NCBI RefSeq assembly: GCF_902859915.1
Contig: NZ_CADIKK010000044.1
Location: forward strand, 1 to 48,593
Length of the DNA stretch: 48,593 bases
Direction: 5' to 3'
From: Paraburkholderia ultramafica
GTDB lineage: Bacteria; Pseudomonadota; Gammaproteobacteria; Burkholderiales; Burkholderiaceae
Shown here: positions 1-8,513 of the stretch, piece by piece
Position numbering within the stretch: the first letter of the stretch is position 1
How the letters are laid out: the number at the start of each line of letters is the position of its first letter
Notes under the pieces: model-generated
What the model saw: the letters and a program-made list of their open reading frames with translations, nothing else
Database searches by the model: none
What the model was told of the DNA's origin: nothing
Position numbers and translations under genes: made by a program

Positions 1-98
1 GGCGCGGTCGAAGCCGGGACACGCAGGACGACGAGTCCGCCAATCGCAACGGCTGCCGCAACGCCGATCGATACGTAAAGCCGCCGCCGGGTCAGCAT
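1..98 (-). CDS. N-terminus of a membrane-anchored or exported protein (cut by window edge)
   Basis: The first 32 codons of a minus-strand gene are visible, starting at the ATG at 98 and running off the left edge. The peptide begins MLTRRRLYVSIGVAAA: a short Arg-rich n-region followed by about 20 hydrophobic Ala/Val/Ile/Gly residues, as in an uncleaved signal anchor or signal peptide. An AAAGGGG ribosome binding site lies about 6 nt upstream of the ATG on the minus strand, which supports the start. Such N-termini are common in periplasmic adaptor (membrane fusion) subunits of efflux pumps, but nothing here identifies the family. The divergent LysR gene at 641 could be its regulator, although 540 bases separate them. 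Confidence 0.6.
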   Translation of the reverse strand, partial: MLTRRRLYVSIGVAAAVAIGGLVVLRVPASTA

Positions 99-640
99 GA
101 TGGCGCCCCTTTCGCGATCCAGCGCGACTGAGTGGCCCGGCTAATCCCAGCCACGCTACTCGCCTCGCCAACCGCGGATGGACGAGCCAAAAGGTGCATC
201 ACAAAGGTATGGATAATCTCCATTTTCTGTCGCCTGATCGAGTATTGACACCGAAAGTCAGAGAGCCGGTTTGGCAGCTCCCAGAGTGGTGCGATTCTCG
301 GCCTGCGTCCCTGAAGAGGGCGTGGCGACAAAATGACGATTCAGTCATGAGCAAGGCCGATGGCTGATCGGATATCTATCAATACACTCACAGCCGATCG
401 GCCAGCACCGTGTAGATGACAATGCTGTAACGTGCCTGACTGCCTGGTGCAACCATACGGGCACTATGCTTCAGGTCCGGCCTCGAGTGGCTGTGCGCGC
501 CGGTGCATCCGGCGCAATTTCTGCAAGCCGCGAGGAGCCCGACATTCCGGCCGAAGGAGTACCCGTTCCATGTTTTTTTGTCCTGCCACGCCACTGCATC
601 ACATCGCGAGCGAACCGTCTGGCGTTCATCGGGAGGCGCG
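99..640. other. Divergent intergenic region, no gene seen
   Basis: This 540-base gap lies between the left-edge minus-strand gene and the LysR gene. Short open frames in it lack ribosome binding sites and family likeness. It presumably holds the promoters of both flanking genes, but I see no convincing -35/-10 pair. Confidence 0.5.
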
Positions 641-1618
641 GTGAACCAGTTGGCGTCGATACGTCACTTCGCCAAAGTCGCGGAGTGCCTGAGTTTTGCC
701 GAAGCGGCCAAGCAATTGGGAATTTCCAGTTCGGCCATCACGCGCAGTATCGCGGGGCTCGAGGAGCATCTGGGCGCGCGGCTCTTCAATCGAACCACGC
801 GACGCGTATCGCTAACGGATACCGGTCAATCGTATTGGGAGCGGTGCACCGACTTACTCAAACAGCTGGACTTGATGGACGAATGCATTACGTCCGCTGC
901 CGGAAAATCGACGTGGTCGCTGCGGCTCGCGGCGTGTTCGCTCTACGTCAGCACGGACTTGCCGGACGTGCTGTCCGCCTACCTGGTGCGGAAGCCGCGC
1001 GTGAGCTTCGATGTGACGGTGTTCGACAATATGGGCGACATCGCGGCGAACGACTTCGATGTCTGCTTCAACGCAGAGGGGCATCTGCGCGACTCGTCGC
1101 TCGTCTGCCGGCCACTCGCGCAAACGCGCGATGTGATTGTCGCGAGCCCAACCTATCTGAAACGATGCGGTACACCGCGCACGCCGGCCGAACTTTCTTC
1201 GCATGACGTTCTCCTCGCATCGGATGCGCCAAGCCGTCATTGGGAATTCCGCACCAACCACGGTACGCAACGCGTCGTCGTGCGGCCGATTCTCAACGTA
1301 CAAAGTCCGCTGGTCGTCAAGCGGGCTGTACAGGCAGGGCTCGGCATTGCGCGACTCTCGCATTCGGTCGTGCATAACGAACTCGCCGACGGTAGTCTGC
1401 ATGCGCTGCTCAATGATGCAGACTTATGCGGCGCCGAGCGCACCGTGTGGCTGTTGCATTCCGGACAATCCCATATGCCGCTTGCGCTGCGCAGTTTTGT
1501 CGACTTCGTCGTCGCTCGCTATCATCAGAAGCCGCAGGAACGCAATGAGGTGCACGCCGCGCACGTCGGAACAACACATCCGGGCGACATGTTGATTGCC
1601 GACAGCTGGCCGCATTAG
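641..1618 (+). CDS. LysR-family transcriptional regulator
   Basis: This 325-aa protein is a LysR-type DNA-binding regulator. The N-terminal winged helix-turn-helix (residues 1-60) is clear: FAEAAKQLGISSSAITRSI followed by LEEHLGARLFNRTTRRVSLT. The rest is the periplasmic-binding-protein-like effector domain. The reading frame is open further upstream, but the GTG at 641 was chosen because GGGAGG sits at 631-636 and the encoded protein then begins exactly where LysR proteins normally do. The SDR gene starts 39 bases after the stop on the same strand, so the two are probably co-transcribed and the SDR is a likely target. The tail after about residue 300 is slightly longer than usual. The effector is unknown. 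Confidence 0.9.
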   Translation: MNQLASIRHFAKVAECLSFAEAAKQLGISSSAITRSIAGLEEHLGARLFNRTTRRVSLTDTGQSYWERCTDLLKQLDLMDECITSAAGKSTWSLRLAACSLYVSTDLPDVLSAYLVRKPRVSFDVTVFDNMGDIAANDFDVCFNAEGHLRDSSLVCRPLAQTRDVIVASPTYLKRCGTPRTPAELSSHDVLLASDAPSRHWEFRTNHGTQRVVVRPILNVQSPLVVKRAVQAGLGIARLSHSVVHNELADGSLHALLNDADLCGAERTVWLLHSGQSHMPLALRSFVDFVVARYHQKPQERNEVHAAHVGTTHPGDMLIADSWPH

Positions 1619-1657
1619 AACTTTTTCATCTTGGGGCGAAAAGGCCGACAGGACCTC

Positions 1658-2626
1658 ATGCCACTCTCGACCGACATGCACAGACACTGGACTGCGGATG
1701 ATATTGCGCCGCAGAGCGGCAAGCGGGTGCTCATTACGGGAGCGAACAGCGGTATCGGCTATCACGCCGCACTGACGTTGGCGCGCAAAGGCGCGCACGT
1801 CGTGCTGGTGTGCCGCGATAAGCAACGCGGAGAAGAGGCACTGGCCCGTCTGCAAACCGGAGCACCCGGAGCATGCGCCGAACTCGCGATTCTCGATCTT
1901 GCCTCCCTCGCGTCTGTGCGCCTGTTCGCGCAGAGGGAGCTCGCGGAGCAACGTCGTATTCACATTCTCATCAACAATGCCGGCGTCATGGCGCCGCCGA
2001 AACGTCTTGAGACTGCCGATGGTTTCGAGTTGCAGTTCGGCACCAATGTGCTCGGTCACTACGCGCTCACGGCACTCCTCATGCCCGCTCTCGAACTTGC
2101 TGCGGCGGGATCGCCAGACCGACCACGCATTGTCACGATCGCTTCCATCGCGCACAAGGGGGGGCGAATCGAGTTTGACGACCTGCAGTCCGAGAAGAAG
2201 TATTCGTCGATGCAGTCGTATCGTCAGTCGAAACTCGCGGATCTGATGTTTGCCATCGAGCTCGACCGTCGTCTGCGCGCTGCCGATTCCCGTGTCATAT
2301 CGGTTGCCGCTCACCCCGGGATCGCGAATACCAATCTGTTTCGGTCCGGCGATCGTTCTGCGCTGTCCAGTGCTGTTCGCGACCTCGTTAGCCACATGAT
2401 CGGCATCGTGCTAAACAGCGAATACGCTGGCGCCCTGCCGACCCTTTACGCGGCAACCTCGATCCGCGTCAATGGCGGCGGCTATTATGGTCCGCAAGGT
2501 TTCCTGGAGACACGCGGGAGCAGGATTGGCGAGGCGTGCGTCGCCAGGCAGGCAATGGATGAGTTGGACGCCCAGCGTTTGTGGCAGGTGTGTGAAGCAC
2601 TCACCCAGATGCGCTTCCGACTGTAG
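1658..2626 (+). CDS. SDR-family oxidoreductase (retinol-dehydrogenase-like)
   Basis: This 322-aa short-chain dehydrogenase/reductase has the Rossmann glycine motif TGANSGIG (residues 27-34), NNAG (106-109), a Ser in VTIASIAH and the catalytic YRQSK (Tyr188, Lys192). The basic RD pair after the second beta strand (VCRDKQRG) suggests NADP(H). Length and N-terminal extension resemble the retinol dehydrogenase / WW-domain oxidoreductase-like branch that bacteria use for assorted carbonyl or alcohol substrates; the true substrate cannot be read from sequence. The ATG at 1658 has a modest AGGAC site upstream; an alternative ATG is at 1676. It follows the LysR gene closely and is probably controlled by it. 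Confidence 0.88.
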   Translation: MPLSTDMHRHWTADDIAPQSGKRVLITGANSGIGYHAALTLARKGAHVVLVCRDKQRGEEALARLQTGAPGACAELAILDLASLASVRLFAQRELAEQRRIHILINNAGVMAPPKRLETADGFELQFGTNVLGHYALTALLMPALELAAAGSPDRPRIVTIASIAHKGGRIEFDDLQSEKKYSSMQSYRQSKLADLMFAIELDRRLRAADSRVISVAAHPGIANTNLFRSGDRSALSSAVRDLVSHMIGIVLNSEYAGALPTLYAATSIRVNGGGYYGPQGFLETRGSRIGEACVARQAMDELDAQRLWQVCEALTQMRFRL

Positions 2627-2840
2627 TGCCCGTAGTGCCCGTCGTCCGCGTGGGCCGGCACGGCGATTCGTCGGTGAGACCTCCAGGTGAAAGTCACGGA
2701 GTGACTCGAAGTTCGTATCTACGTGCCCCCGTATAAAGCCTGTCGGTTGAACCGGCTGTTCACGGTTGGCGGGAAAGCAGGGTGAGGTGGGCGAGACCGG
2801 CAAGAAGTTCCGCGGCGAGACGTTTGCCGTCATTTAATCG

Positions 2841-2872
2841 GACGTATGGCTGAGTGGATTCAGCCATACGTC
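2841..2872. terminator. Perfect 13-bp inverted repeat, bidirectional terminator
   Basis: GACGTATGGCTGA (2841-2853) and its exact complement (2860-2872) flank a 6-base loop. It lies between the convergent SDR (ends 2626) and porin (ends 2900) genes, the place for a shared terminator. Neither side has a strong T-run, so termination may be weak or factor-assisted. Confidence 0.65.
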
Positions 2873-2899
2873 ATTGCTGCTCGTGTAGTCGGAGGCCGG

Positions 2900-4060
2900 T
2901 TAGAAAGTGTGACGCATGCCCACAGTGACCGCGACTTGCGTGTTGGTCGAAGACGGCGACAGCGTGTTGATCATCGCATGCGAGAGCACGGAATCCGCAG
3001 GCGCGCCATGCACGTTCTGATAGACGCCTTCAAGATAGAAGTCCGTGCGCTTGCTGAGCGCATAATCGGTCTGGAGCATCGCCGTATTCCATCCCGGCGA
3101 CGAGCCGTTATACGCGCCATGCGTGTACGTGTACGCGCCCGATACGCTCAACGCCGGTGTGAACGCATACTTTGCGTTCACTTCGTAGTTGTCGAGGCGC
3201 AGCGAACCGGCGAGGGTGCCGGCAGACGGATCGTTCGCACCGAGGTAGCTGCCCGTGCCGAAGGAGTACACGCCCGCCGCATTGTCGATCTGCGTGTGGC
3301 TCCAGACCAGTCCGACGGTGGCCGGCCCGAAGGTGTAGTTGCCGCCGAGCGACCAGATACGCTGGCGTTCCGCGATGAAGTTCGCGCTCGTATCGCTCGT
3401 GGTGACCGCGCCGGTGCCGTTGCCGGCGTTGTTCATTTGCAGGTAGCCGGCGGCGAGATTCAGGGGGCCCTGCGTATACGAGAGACCGAAGCCGTATGCG
3501 CGGTTATTCGCGAAGTCGCCGGCCTTATTGCTGAACGAGTACATCGTTTCGAACGTGACGCCGTGATAGACCGGGCTCGTGTACTTGACCGAGTTGTTGA
3601 TGACGACCGAATTCGCGGCAAGGTTGTCGTTGTCGAACGGATGCGCGGCGATGCTGCCGCCCCACGTGTTGAACTCTGCGGAGAGCGGACCGACAAGGTC
3701 GTTCATCACGTCGAACTGACGACCGAACGTCAATGTGCCGTACGGATCGCTTTGCAGCCCCACCCATGCCTGCGAACCGAACGCGTCACCCGAGAAAGCC
3801 TGGGCGCCGTTGTTCAGCAGGAAACCTTGCTCCAGCTTGAAGATCGCGTGCAGGCCCGCGCCCAGATCTTCCGAACCCTTCAGGCCGAACACCGTGTTCT
3901 GCGTCGAACTGCTGTTCAGCTGCCAGTTGCTGTGGCCGAACTGATTGTTCGTGTACACCAGCCCCGTATCGATAAGACCGTAAAGGGTCACGCTGCTTTG
4001 CGCATGCGCGGACATCGCAAAGGCGCCGCACAGCGCGGCCGCGAGTAAAGACTTTTTCAT
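2900..4060 (-). CDS. General outer-membrane porin (GBP/OmpC-like)
   Basis: This 386-aa protein is a trimeric beta-barrel porin of the Gram-negative porin family typical of Burkholderiales, letting small hydrophilic solutes cross the outer membrane. It has a classical signal peptide (MKKSLLAAALCGAFA) with probable cleavage after AHA at about residue 20. The mature protein opens SSVTLYGLIDTGL and shows repeated alternating aromatic/aliphatic strands. It ends VGMRHTF, with the terminal Phe needed for BAM-mediated insertion. The eyelet loop region has the family sequence FGRQFDVMND. The start at 4060 is preceded by CACGGAG. A further in-frame extension upstream was rejected because the signal peptide begins at this Met. 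No porin partner gene is adjacent; it appears monocistronic. Confidence 0.95.
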   Translation of the reverse strand: MKKSLLAAALCGAFAMSAHAQSSVTLYGLIDTGLVYTNNQFGHSNWQLNSSSTQNTVFGLKGSEDLGAGLHAIFKLEQGFLLNNGAQAFSGDAFGSQAWVGLQSDPYGTLTFGRQFDVMNDLVGPLSAEFNTWGGSIAAHPFDNDNLAANSVVINNSVKYTSPVYHGVTFETMYSFSNKAGDFANNRAYGFGLSYTQGPLNLAAGYLQMNNAGNGTGAVTTSDTSANFIAERQRIWSLGGNYTFGPATVGLVWSHTQIDNAAGVYSFGTGSYLGANDPSAGTLAGSLRLDNYEVNAKYAFTPALSVSGAYTYTHGAYNGSSPGWNTAMLQTDYALSKRTDFYLEGVYQNVHGAPADSVLSHAMINTLSPSSTNTQVAVTVGMRHTF

Positions 4061-4420
4061 ACTTGTTGGCTCCGTGAATAAGCGGTGATTGAGGGATTGA
4101 GTTGCTTTATCCACCAGTGCCATGAACGTGCACGCAATACGTTCGTCAGCCATTGTTGCGAGAAGTGCGAAAGCATAGGTTATTGATTGATGATCATCGC
4201 CAGCAACGCCAATCCAATGGATTCGTTCAAATCGGCCCGGTGGACGTGTCCCGGTCAGTGAGACGGAAAACGAAGACGCCAATCATAGGGCGTCGAAAAT
4301 AAAATCAGTATCAAAAAATGAAGCTGCATGGCGTCAAAAGAGCGCAGTGTACGAGCGATGTTTAATGCGCGTAGGCGTGCACGAGATCTTTCGATACTGT
4401 TAGACGACGCCGTCCGCAAG
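4061..4420. other. Porin upstream region, no gene seen
   Basis: A 360-base gap between the porin and EAL genes, both on the minus strand. It should hold the porin promoter and the EAL terminator. A locally AT-rich patch lies near 4290-4330. I could not assign promoter boxes. Confidence 0.4.
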
Positions 4421-5587
4421 TCACCTGCGGCTTAGCACTGACGCAATGGCCTCAGGTTTTCCGTAAAGCCAGCCTTGCGCCAGTTCGATACCGCAGTTCT
4501 GCAATGCCTCGTGTTGGGCTGCCGTTTCCACGCCTTCGGCAAGCACCTTGCTGCCAAGCTCGCCGAGCTTTTCGGCTGACGCGCGAATCGCAGCCGTGAA
4601 GGACATGCCCTTATCGGCGTTGCGAATCACCGTGATGCAGAGTTTGACGATTTCAGGCTTCAACAAGCGGACGGTATCGAGGTCTGCGAACCCGCAGCCC
4701 GTGTCATCCAGAGCCAACCGAATGCCGATGGCACGCAGGCGGCCAACTGCATCCTGCAAACCCTCGGCCTCGTTGAGTGGCAAGTGCTCGGTGAGTTCGA
4801 ACATGACTTCCTGTCGGCCTGCCAACGCCAGTTTGTCCGCCGCGAGGGCCAAGGCATCCGGACCCAGATTGATGGTCAGGAACTTCCCATGCGGCATTTT
4901 GCCCAGAGTGCGTTCGAGAGCCAATTCGGCACACAATAGTTCCATCTCGACGGCGCATCCGGCCGCATGGGCCGCGTCGAATAATAAGTCCGGGCGTTCA
5001 AAGGGTGTTCGTTGCGGCCCCCTGGAAAGGGCTTCAAAACCCATTACTGCGCCGTCTCTAATGCGCACGATCGGCTGCAGCACGGTCTGTATGGAGCGGT
5101 CAGCCAGAATTGCTCTCACCTTGGTAGATGAGTTGGGGTGTTCCTCGACCTGACGTTTTGATTGGAACTTCAACGGATCTCTTGTCCATTGAAGCCAACA
5201 TGCTTTGGCATCTCGTGCGCCTGCTTCCGGCGGTAAAAGGAATACCGACAAGTCGGCGGTAATCCTGGCGCCTGTCCCGCCACCAAAAACAGCAAGTAGC
5301 CGCTCGCGAATCAGCTTGCGCCCAGCTTGTTCGATGGTCTGCGCCACTTCCTCCGCGTCACGCGGCAAGCCATCCGAAAGGACACGGAAATACGCTGACC
5401 AACGTCCGTTCGCATCAGCACGATATCGATCAATCACCTCATGCTGAGCCAACAGTCTGCTTAGCAAACCAGTTGCTTCCTCGCCGAAATGAGTCAGCGC
5501 AAGGCGAGCTGACTCCTCACCGAAGACGTCGGACAGACGTCTGCTGTCGGCAATGCTGATGCAGACTGCTGCAAAGAACCCCGTCAT
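4421..5587 (-). CDS. EAL-domain cyclic-di-GMP phosphodiesterase with degenerate N-terminal domain
   Basis: The 388-aa protein has a C-terminal EAL domain (about residues 150-385) predicted to hydrolyse c-di-GMP to pGpG in the cytoplasm. Key elements are present: EALSR for ExLxR, an Asn in the NLGP segment, the Glu in FELTEH, the metal-binding DD in LALDDTGCG, Lys in EIVKL and EGVET. The usual DDFG is DDTG here, a change next to but not in the metal ligands, so activity is likely though untested. The first 140 residues have weak GGDEF-like rhythm (SIADSRRLSDVFG) but no GGDEF signature and no transmembrane segment, so this half is probably a sensory or vestigial cyclase domain. The ATG at 5587 has a weak GAG-type site upstream. 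Confidence 0.85.
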   Translation of the reverse strand: MTGFFAAVCISIADSRRLSDVFGEESARLALTHFGEEATGLLSRLLAQHEVIDRYRADANGRWSAYFRVLSDGLPRDAEEVAQTIEQAGRKLIRERLLAVFGGGTGARITADLSVFLLPPEAGARDAKACWLQWTRDPLKFQSKRQVEEHPNSSTKVRAILADRSIQTVLQPIVRIRDGAVMGFEALSRGPQRTPFERPDLLFDAAHAAGCAVEMELLCAELALERTLGKMPHGKFLTINLGPDALALAADKLALAGRQEVMFELTEHLPLNEAEGLQDAVGRLRAIGIRLALDDTGCGFADLDTVRLLKPEIVKLCITVIRNADKGMSFTAAIRASAEKLGELGSKVLAEGVETAAQHEALQNCGIELAQGWLYGKPEAIASVLSRR

Positions 5588-5896
5588 TTACGCGACCCCA
5601 TCTCTACACGGTATCCCTTTGCCTTGTTATGCGAATCCGACAACAACCTTGGCGACTCCGGTATATGGCGACCCCAAATTCATGTGCCAAACGGAGCAGG
5701 GAGTTGGGCGGATGCCCCAGTGCGGTGCATCAACATACTGGCTCCAGCATGTCGAAAATCGGACGGCCAGATTACTTTTTTGTCATTTAGACTGCGTTGC
5801 GATCAACGGCAATTGCCGACGCGGGAGATTCATTCGTTGCTCTGCGCGAAATCGGGCGATGTGCTAACGTCTGCGTCTTTGACAAGGGAGCAGAGC
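5588..5896. other. Intergenic region with a 12-bp palindrome
   Basis: This 309-base divergent gap separates the EAL gene from the 61-codon gene. The only notable element is the perfect palindrome CGGCAATTGCCG at 5807-5818, about 80 bases before the small gene's start, possibly a regulator site. No further gene is supported. Confidence 0.4.
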
Positions 5897-6082
5897 ATGG
5901 ACGCTACACAAGTCGCCGCTAGCGTGGCAATGCAGGTGATGCAACAACAATCCTCGGGGAGCGCCGCGGCGAACTCGCCGCAGCGCGGCGCCTTGGCTCT
6001 CGTCGAAGCGGTAGTTGCCAGCGCGCCTGCACTTGCTAGTGCAAACGGAATGATCGGAAGCGTCATCAATACCTTCGCGTGA
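5897..6082 (+). CDS. Small Ala-rich protein, 61 aa, unknown function
   Basis: This short frame begins with ATG at 5897 preceded at 6 nt by GGGAG (5886-5890), so translation is plausible. The product starts MDATQVAASVAMQVMQQQ, which would form an amphipathic helix. A Ser/Asn/Gln linker follows, then a hydrophobic Ala/Val/Ile segment ending SVINTFA. It has no Cys, no signal-peptide n-region and no recognised domain. The N-terminus vaguely recalls the small putative motility proteins found near chemotaxis genes, but the conserved Lys-rich core of that family is missing, so I do not assign it. A Rho-independent-like terminator at 6301-6334 closes the unit. A divergent EAL gene is the nearest neighbour. 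Confidence 0.5.
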   Translation: MDATQVAASVAMQVMQQQSSGSAAANSPQRGALALVEAVVASAPALASANGMIGSVINTFA

Positions 6083-6125
6083 TTACGAGCAGTTCTTGAA
6101 GATTCTGCATTGAAAGGAGCTGGCA

Positions 6126-6227
6126 ATGTTCAGATTGTCCAGATTCCAGCAGAGTTGTTTTGTGCCAGGTTCGTTTGCCTGCTGTATCAGTTCGCGGTCC
6201 TCATCGGTACCTGGTCTGCCAATGTGA
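6126..6227 (+). CDS. Possible 33-aa Cys-containing peptide
   Basis: A very short frame starts with ATG at 6126 behind a strong AAAGGAG (6113-6119) at ideal spacing and ends at TGA 6227. The peptide contains one Cys in QSCFVPG and a Cys-Cys pair in FACCISSR, plus a Ser-rich tail. It sits 43 bases after the 61-aa gene and before the terminator, so it could be the second cistron of a small-peptide unit. No modification enzyme or transporter is adjacent, so a RiPP precursor reading is unsupported. A longer overlapping 88-codon frame from 6110 lacks a ribosome binding site. The case rests on the ribosome binding site alone. Confidence 0.3.
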   Translation: MFRLSRFQQSCFVPGSFACCISSRSSSVPGLPM

Positions 6228-6300
6228 AAATCGACGCTTGCCGCAGGACTCCTGTCACCCGCGGCTGCGGCATCAATGACAATGCCAGGAATGTTCTGGC

Positions 6301-6334
6301 CCCGCCGTCGATGAAAGGGAAGCGGGTCTTTTTT
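6301..6334 (+). terminator. Rho-independent-like terminator
   Basis: CCCGC (6301-6305) pairs with GCGGG (6322-6326) and is followed directly by TCTTTTTT (6327-6334). The stem is short and the loop long, but the T-run is clear for this GC-rich genome. It would end transcripts of the small-peptide unit before the two-component genes. Confidence 0.5.
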
Positions 6335-6453
6335 GCAATTGAGGTGGCCGCACGATGCCGCCGCGCACGACTCTAGTGGTGATAAACGCTCAATTAGTGG
6401 TTCGCGTATGATTTGCTGCGAATTGCACCATTTGACGGAAGGGCTGCAGCGAT

Positions 6454-7125
6454 ATGCGAATTTTGATTATCGAAGATGAGCCGAAAATGGCTTCCTATCT
6501 CCGCAAAGGACTCATCGAAGCGAGCTTCCAGGCAGATACGGCGCTTGATGGCAAGGAGGGGCTCTTCCTTGCGCTTCATGAAGACTACGATCTGATTCTG
6601 CTTGACGTGATGCTGCCCGAACTTGACGGGCTCGATGTCCTCAAGCGCATACGCGCGCAAAAGCATACGCCGGTCCTGTTGCTGACGGCTCGCGACACGG
6701 TCCAGGATAAAGTCGTCGGGCTCGAATCCGGTGCGGACGACTATCTGTCCAAGCCGTTTGCCTACGCCGAGTTGCTGGCCCGGATCCGCGCGCTGCTGCG
6801 AAGGCCGGCGCAGTCGTTGCCGACTGTTCTGTCCGTCTCCGACATGGAGGTCGATCTGGTAAGACGGCGCGTGCGGCGCGGCAATGTGCGCATCGAATTG
6901 ACCGCTCAGGAGTTCGCCCTGTTGAAGTTGCTCACCGAGCGCCAGGGGGAGGTGCTGACCCGTCCCTTCGTGACCTCGCATGTATGGGACATGAACTTCG
7001 ATAGCGACACGAATATCGTGGATGTCGCGATCAGGCGCCTGCGCGCGAAAATCGACGGCCCGTTCGAAAAGAAGCTTCTGCATACGGTCCGTGGCATGGG
7101 CTACGTGCTGGAGGACAGGGCATGA
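6454..7125 (+). CDS. OmpR/PhoB-family response regulator
   Basis: The 223-aa protein is a two-component response regulator. Its receiver domain (1-115) has the acidic pocket Glu8/Asp9, phospho-acceptor Asp51 in LLLDVMLPE, Thr in LLLTARD and the conserved Lys in YLSKPF. The C-terminal winged helix (about 125-222) carries LTAQEFALLKLL and ends HTVRGMGYVLE, typical of OmpR-type DNA binding. Overall it looks like the heavy-metal (CusR/CopR/IrlR) branch. GGAAGGG precedes the ATG. Its stop overlaps the kinase start by 4 nt (ATGA), implying translational coupling. No metal efflux genes lie nearby, so the signal and regulon are unknown. Confidence 0.95.
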   Translation: MRILIIEDEPKMASYLRKGLIEASFQADTALDGKEGLFLALHEDYDLILLDVMLPELDGLDVLKRIRAQKHTPVLLLTARDTVQDKVVGLESGADDYLSKPFAYAELLARIRALLRRPAQSLPTVLSVSDMEVDLVRRRVRRGNVRIELTAQEFALLKLLTERQGEVLTRPFVTSHVWDMNFDSDTNIVDVAIRRLRAKIDGPFEKKLLHTVRGMGYVLEDRA

Positions 7126-8513
7126 TGGAGGGCGGCGTGCCGTATTCGCTCCTGAAGCGACTGACGCTCGCATTTTCGCTTCTTGCCATACTGGTCCTTT
7201 CACTTGCCGGTGGGCTTCTCTACCATGCGCTCTCGACAGAACTGCGAAGTCGTGACGACACCGAAATTGCCCTGCAGCTCCGTCAGTTCATGCAGCAGGC
7301 TCGAACTTTCGGCACCGTTGCATCGGTCGCGCAGAACGGCGCGTCGTTTCGCGAAGCAATGCTTCCACATCCCGCGGAGTCTTTCGCGATATCCGCTGGG
7401 AGTGGCCAGCTATTGGCGTACACGGCGGAGCGCGGGCAGCGCTTGACGTCTGTCGGGCCGGGCAACGCCCCCGAAGCCGAGCCGTTCACCTGCGAACCTC
7501 CGGGAGTCGGGCCTGCCCGATGCGTTGTCGGACGCGAAAAGCTGTCGTCCGGGGAAACGGTCCAGGTCATACTCGCGCACGCGGCTGACGCCCGGCGCTC
7601 GGTGCTAGGTGATTATCAGGAAGACGTATTGCTCGTGCTCGTCGGCGGCTCGCTGCTGATGGGCGCACTCGGTTATGTGATAGCGAAACGGGGCTTGGAA
7701 CCTGTGAAAACGATCGGCATGCGCATTTCGAGCATCGAGGCACATAATCTGGATAATCGTCTGAACATCGGCGGCGGCCCCGTCGAGCTTCATGAAATCG
7801 CGGTGCCGGTCAACCGCATGCTCGATCGGCTTGAGCGTGCTTTCACGCGCCTCTCGCAGTTCTCTTCGGATTTGGCTCATGACATGCGCACGCCGCTCGC
7901 GAACATCATCAGCTCCTCGCAAATCACACTGTCCCGCCCGCGCACGACTGATGAGTACGAGCTGCTCATCGATTCGAACATCGAGGAGTGCGAGCGGCTG
8001 CAGCGCATGATCGAAACCATGCTGTTTCTCGCCAGAGCCGATCATGCGAGACCGGAGCTCAAGCTCGGGTCGCTAGACTGTCAAAACGAATTCGCCAAGC
8101 TCGCCGAATTCTTCGATGCCCTGGCGGAGAACAAGCGAGTTCGGTTTGCCATCGATGGGCCGCAGCAAGTCCGTGCGGATCCGACGCTGTTCAGGCGCGC
8201 TGTCAGCAATCTGCTGTCAAATGCACTGGAGCATGCCGAGACCGCGTCCGAAGTGTCGATGCGAGCGTCCCGCTCGGGTGAGTATGTAGCCCTACAGGTT
8301 ACGAATCGCGGCGAGGATATCCCGCCCGAGCATATCGAGAAAATTTTCGACCGTTTTTATCGCGTCAACGCTGCCAGAGAGGGATCGGCGAAGAATACCG
8401 GGCTCGGTCTTGCGATCGTGAAATCGATCATGGAGTCGCACCGAGGCAAGGTCGAGGTGGTAAGCCGCGCAGGCAGCACGACGTTTACGCTGTATTTTCC
8501 CGTTCGCGCCTGA
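7122..8513 (+). CDS. Sensor histidine kinase, partner of the upstream regulator
   Basis: The 463-aa inner-membrane kinase has one transmembrane helix near residues 13-35, a periplasmic sensor segment of about 130 residues and a second helix near 167-187. A HAMP linker and a HisKA domain follow, with His253 in SDLAHDMRTPL. The HATPase domain contains an N-box (NLLSNALEHA) and a G-box (NTGLGLAIVKS). The periplasmic part contains two Cys (in FTCEPP and ARCVVG) ten residues apart, which could form a disulfide or bind a ligand. It would phosphorylate the regulator encoded immediately upstream, whose gene it overlaps by 4 nt. The architecture resembles CusS-type heavy-metal sensors; the stimulus cannot be inferred. 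Confidence 0.93.
   Translation: MMEGGVPYSLLKRLTLAFSLLAILVLSLAGGLLYHALSTELRSRDDTEIALQLRQFMQQARTFGTVASVAQNGASFREAMLPHPAESFAISAGSGQLLAYTAERGQRLTSVGPGNAPEAEPFTCEPPGVGPARCVVGREKLSSGETVQVILAHAADARRSVLGDYQEDVLLVLVGGSLLMGALGYVIAKRGLEPVKTIGMRISSIEAHNLDNRLNIGGGPVELHEIAVPVNRMLDRLERAFTRLSQFSSDLAHDMRTPLANIISSSQITLSRPRTTDEYELLIDSNIEECERLQRMIETMLFLARADHARPELKLGSLDCQNEFAKLAEFFDALAENKRVRFAIDGPQQVRADPTLFRRAVSNLLSNALEHAETASEVSMRASRSGEYVALQVTNRGEDIPPEHIEKIFDRFYRVNAAREGSAKNTGLGLAIVKSIMESHRGKVEVVSRAGSTTFTLYFPVRA

Noticed and set aside
92..331. 79-codon minus-strand frame with a helix-turn-helix-like GISRATQSRW string
   Set aside because: It lacks a ribosome binding site and overlaps the better supported start at 98; likeness is limited to a few residues.
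2846..4048. 400-codon plus-strand frame opposite the porin
   Set aside because: Arg/Val/Ala-rich antisense reading of the porin; the porin has signal peptide, barrel strands and terminal Phe.
5897..6227. Bacteriocin or RiPP precursor operon
   Set aside because: No maturase, protease or exporter adjacent; Cys content alone is insufficient.
6110..6376. 88-codon frame from TTG at 6110
   Set aside because: No ribosome binding site, reads through the terminator region, and overlaps a shorter frame with a much better ribosome binding site.
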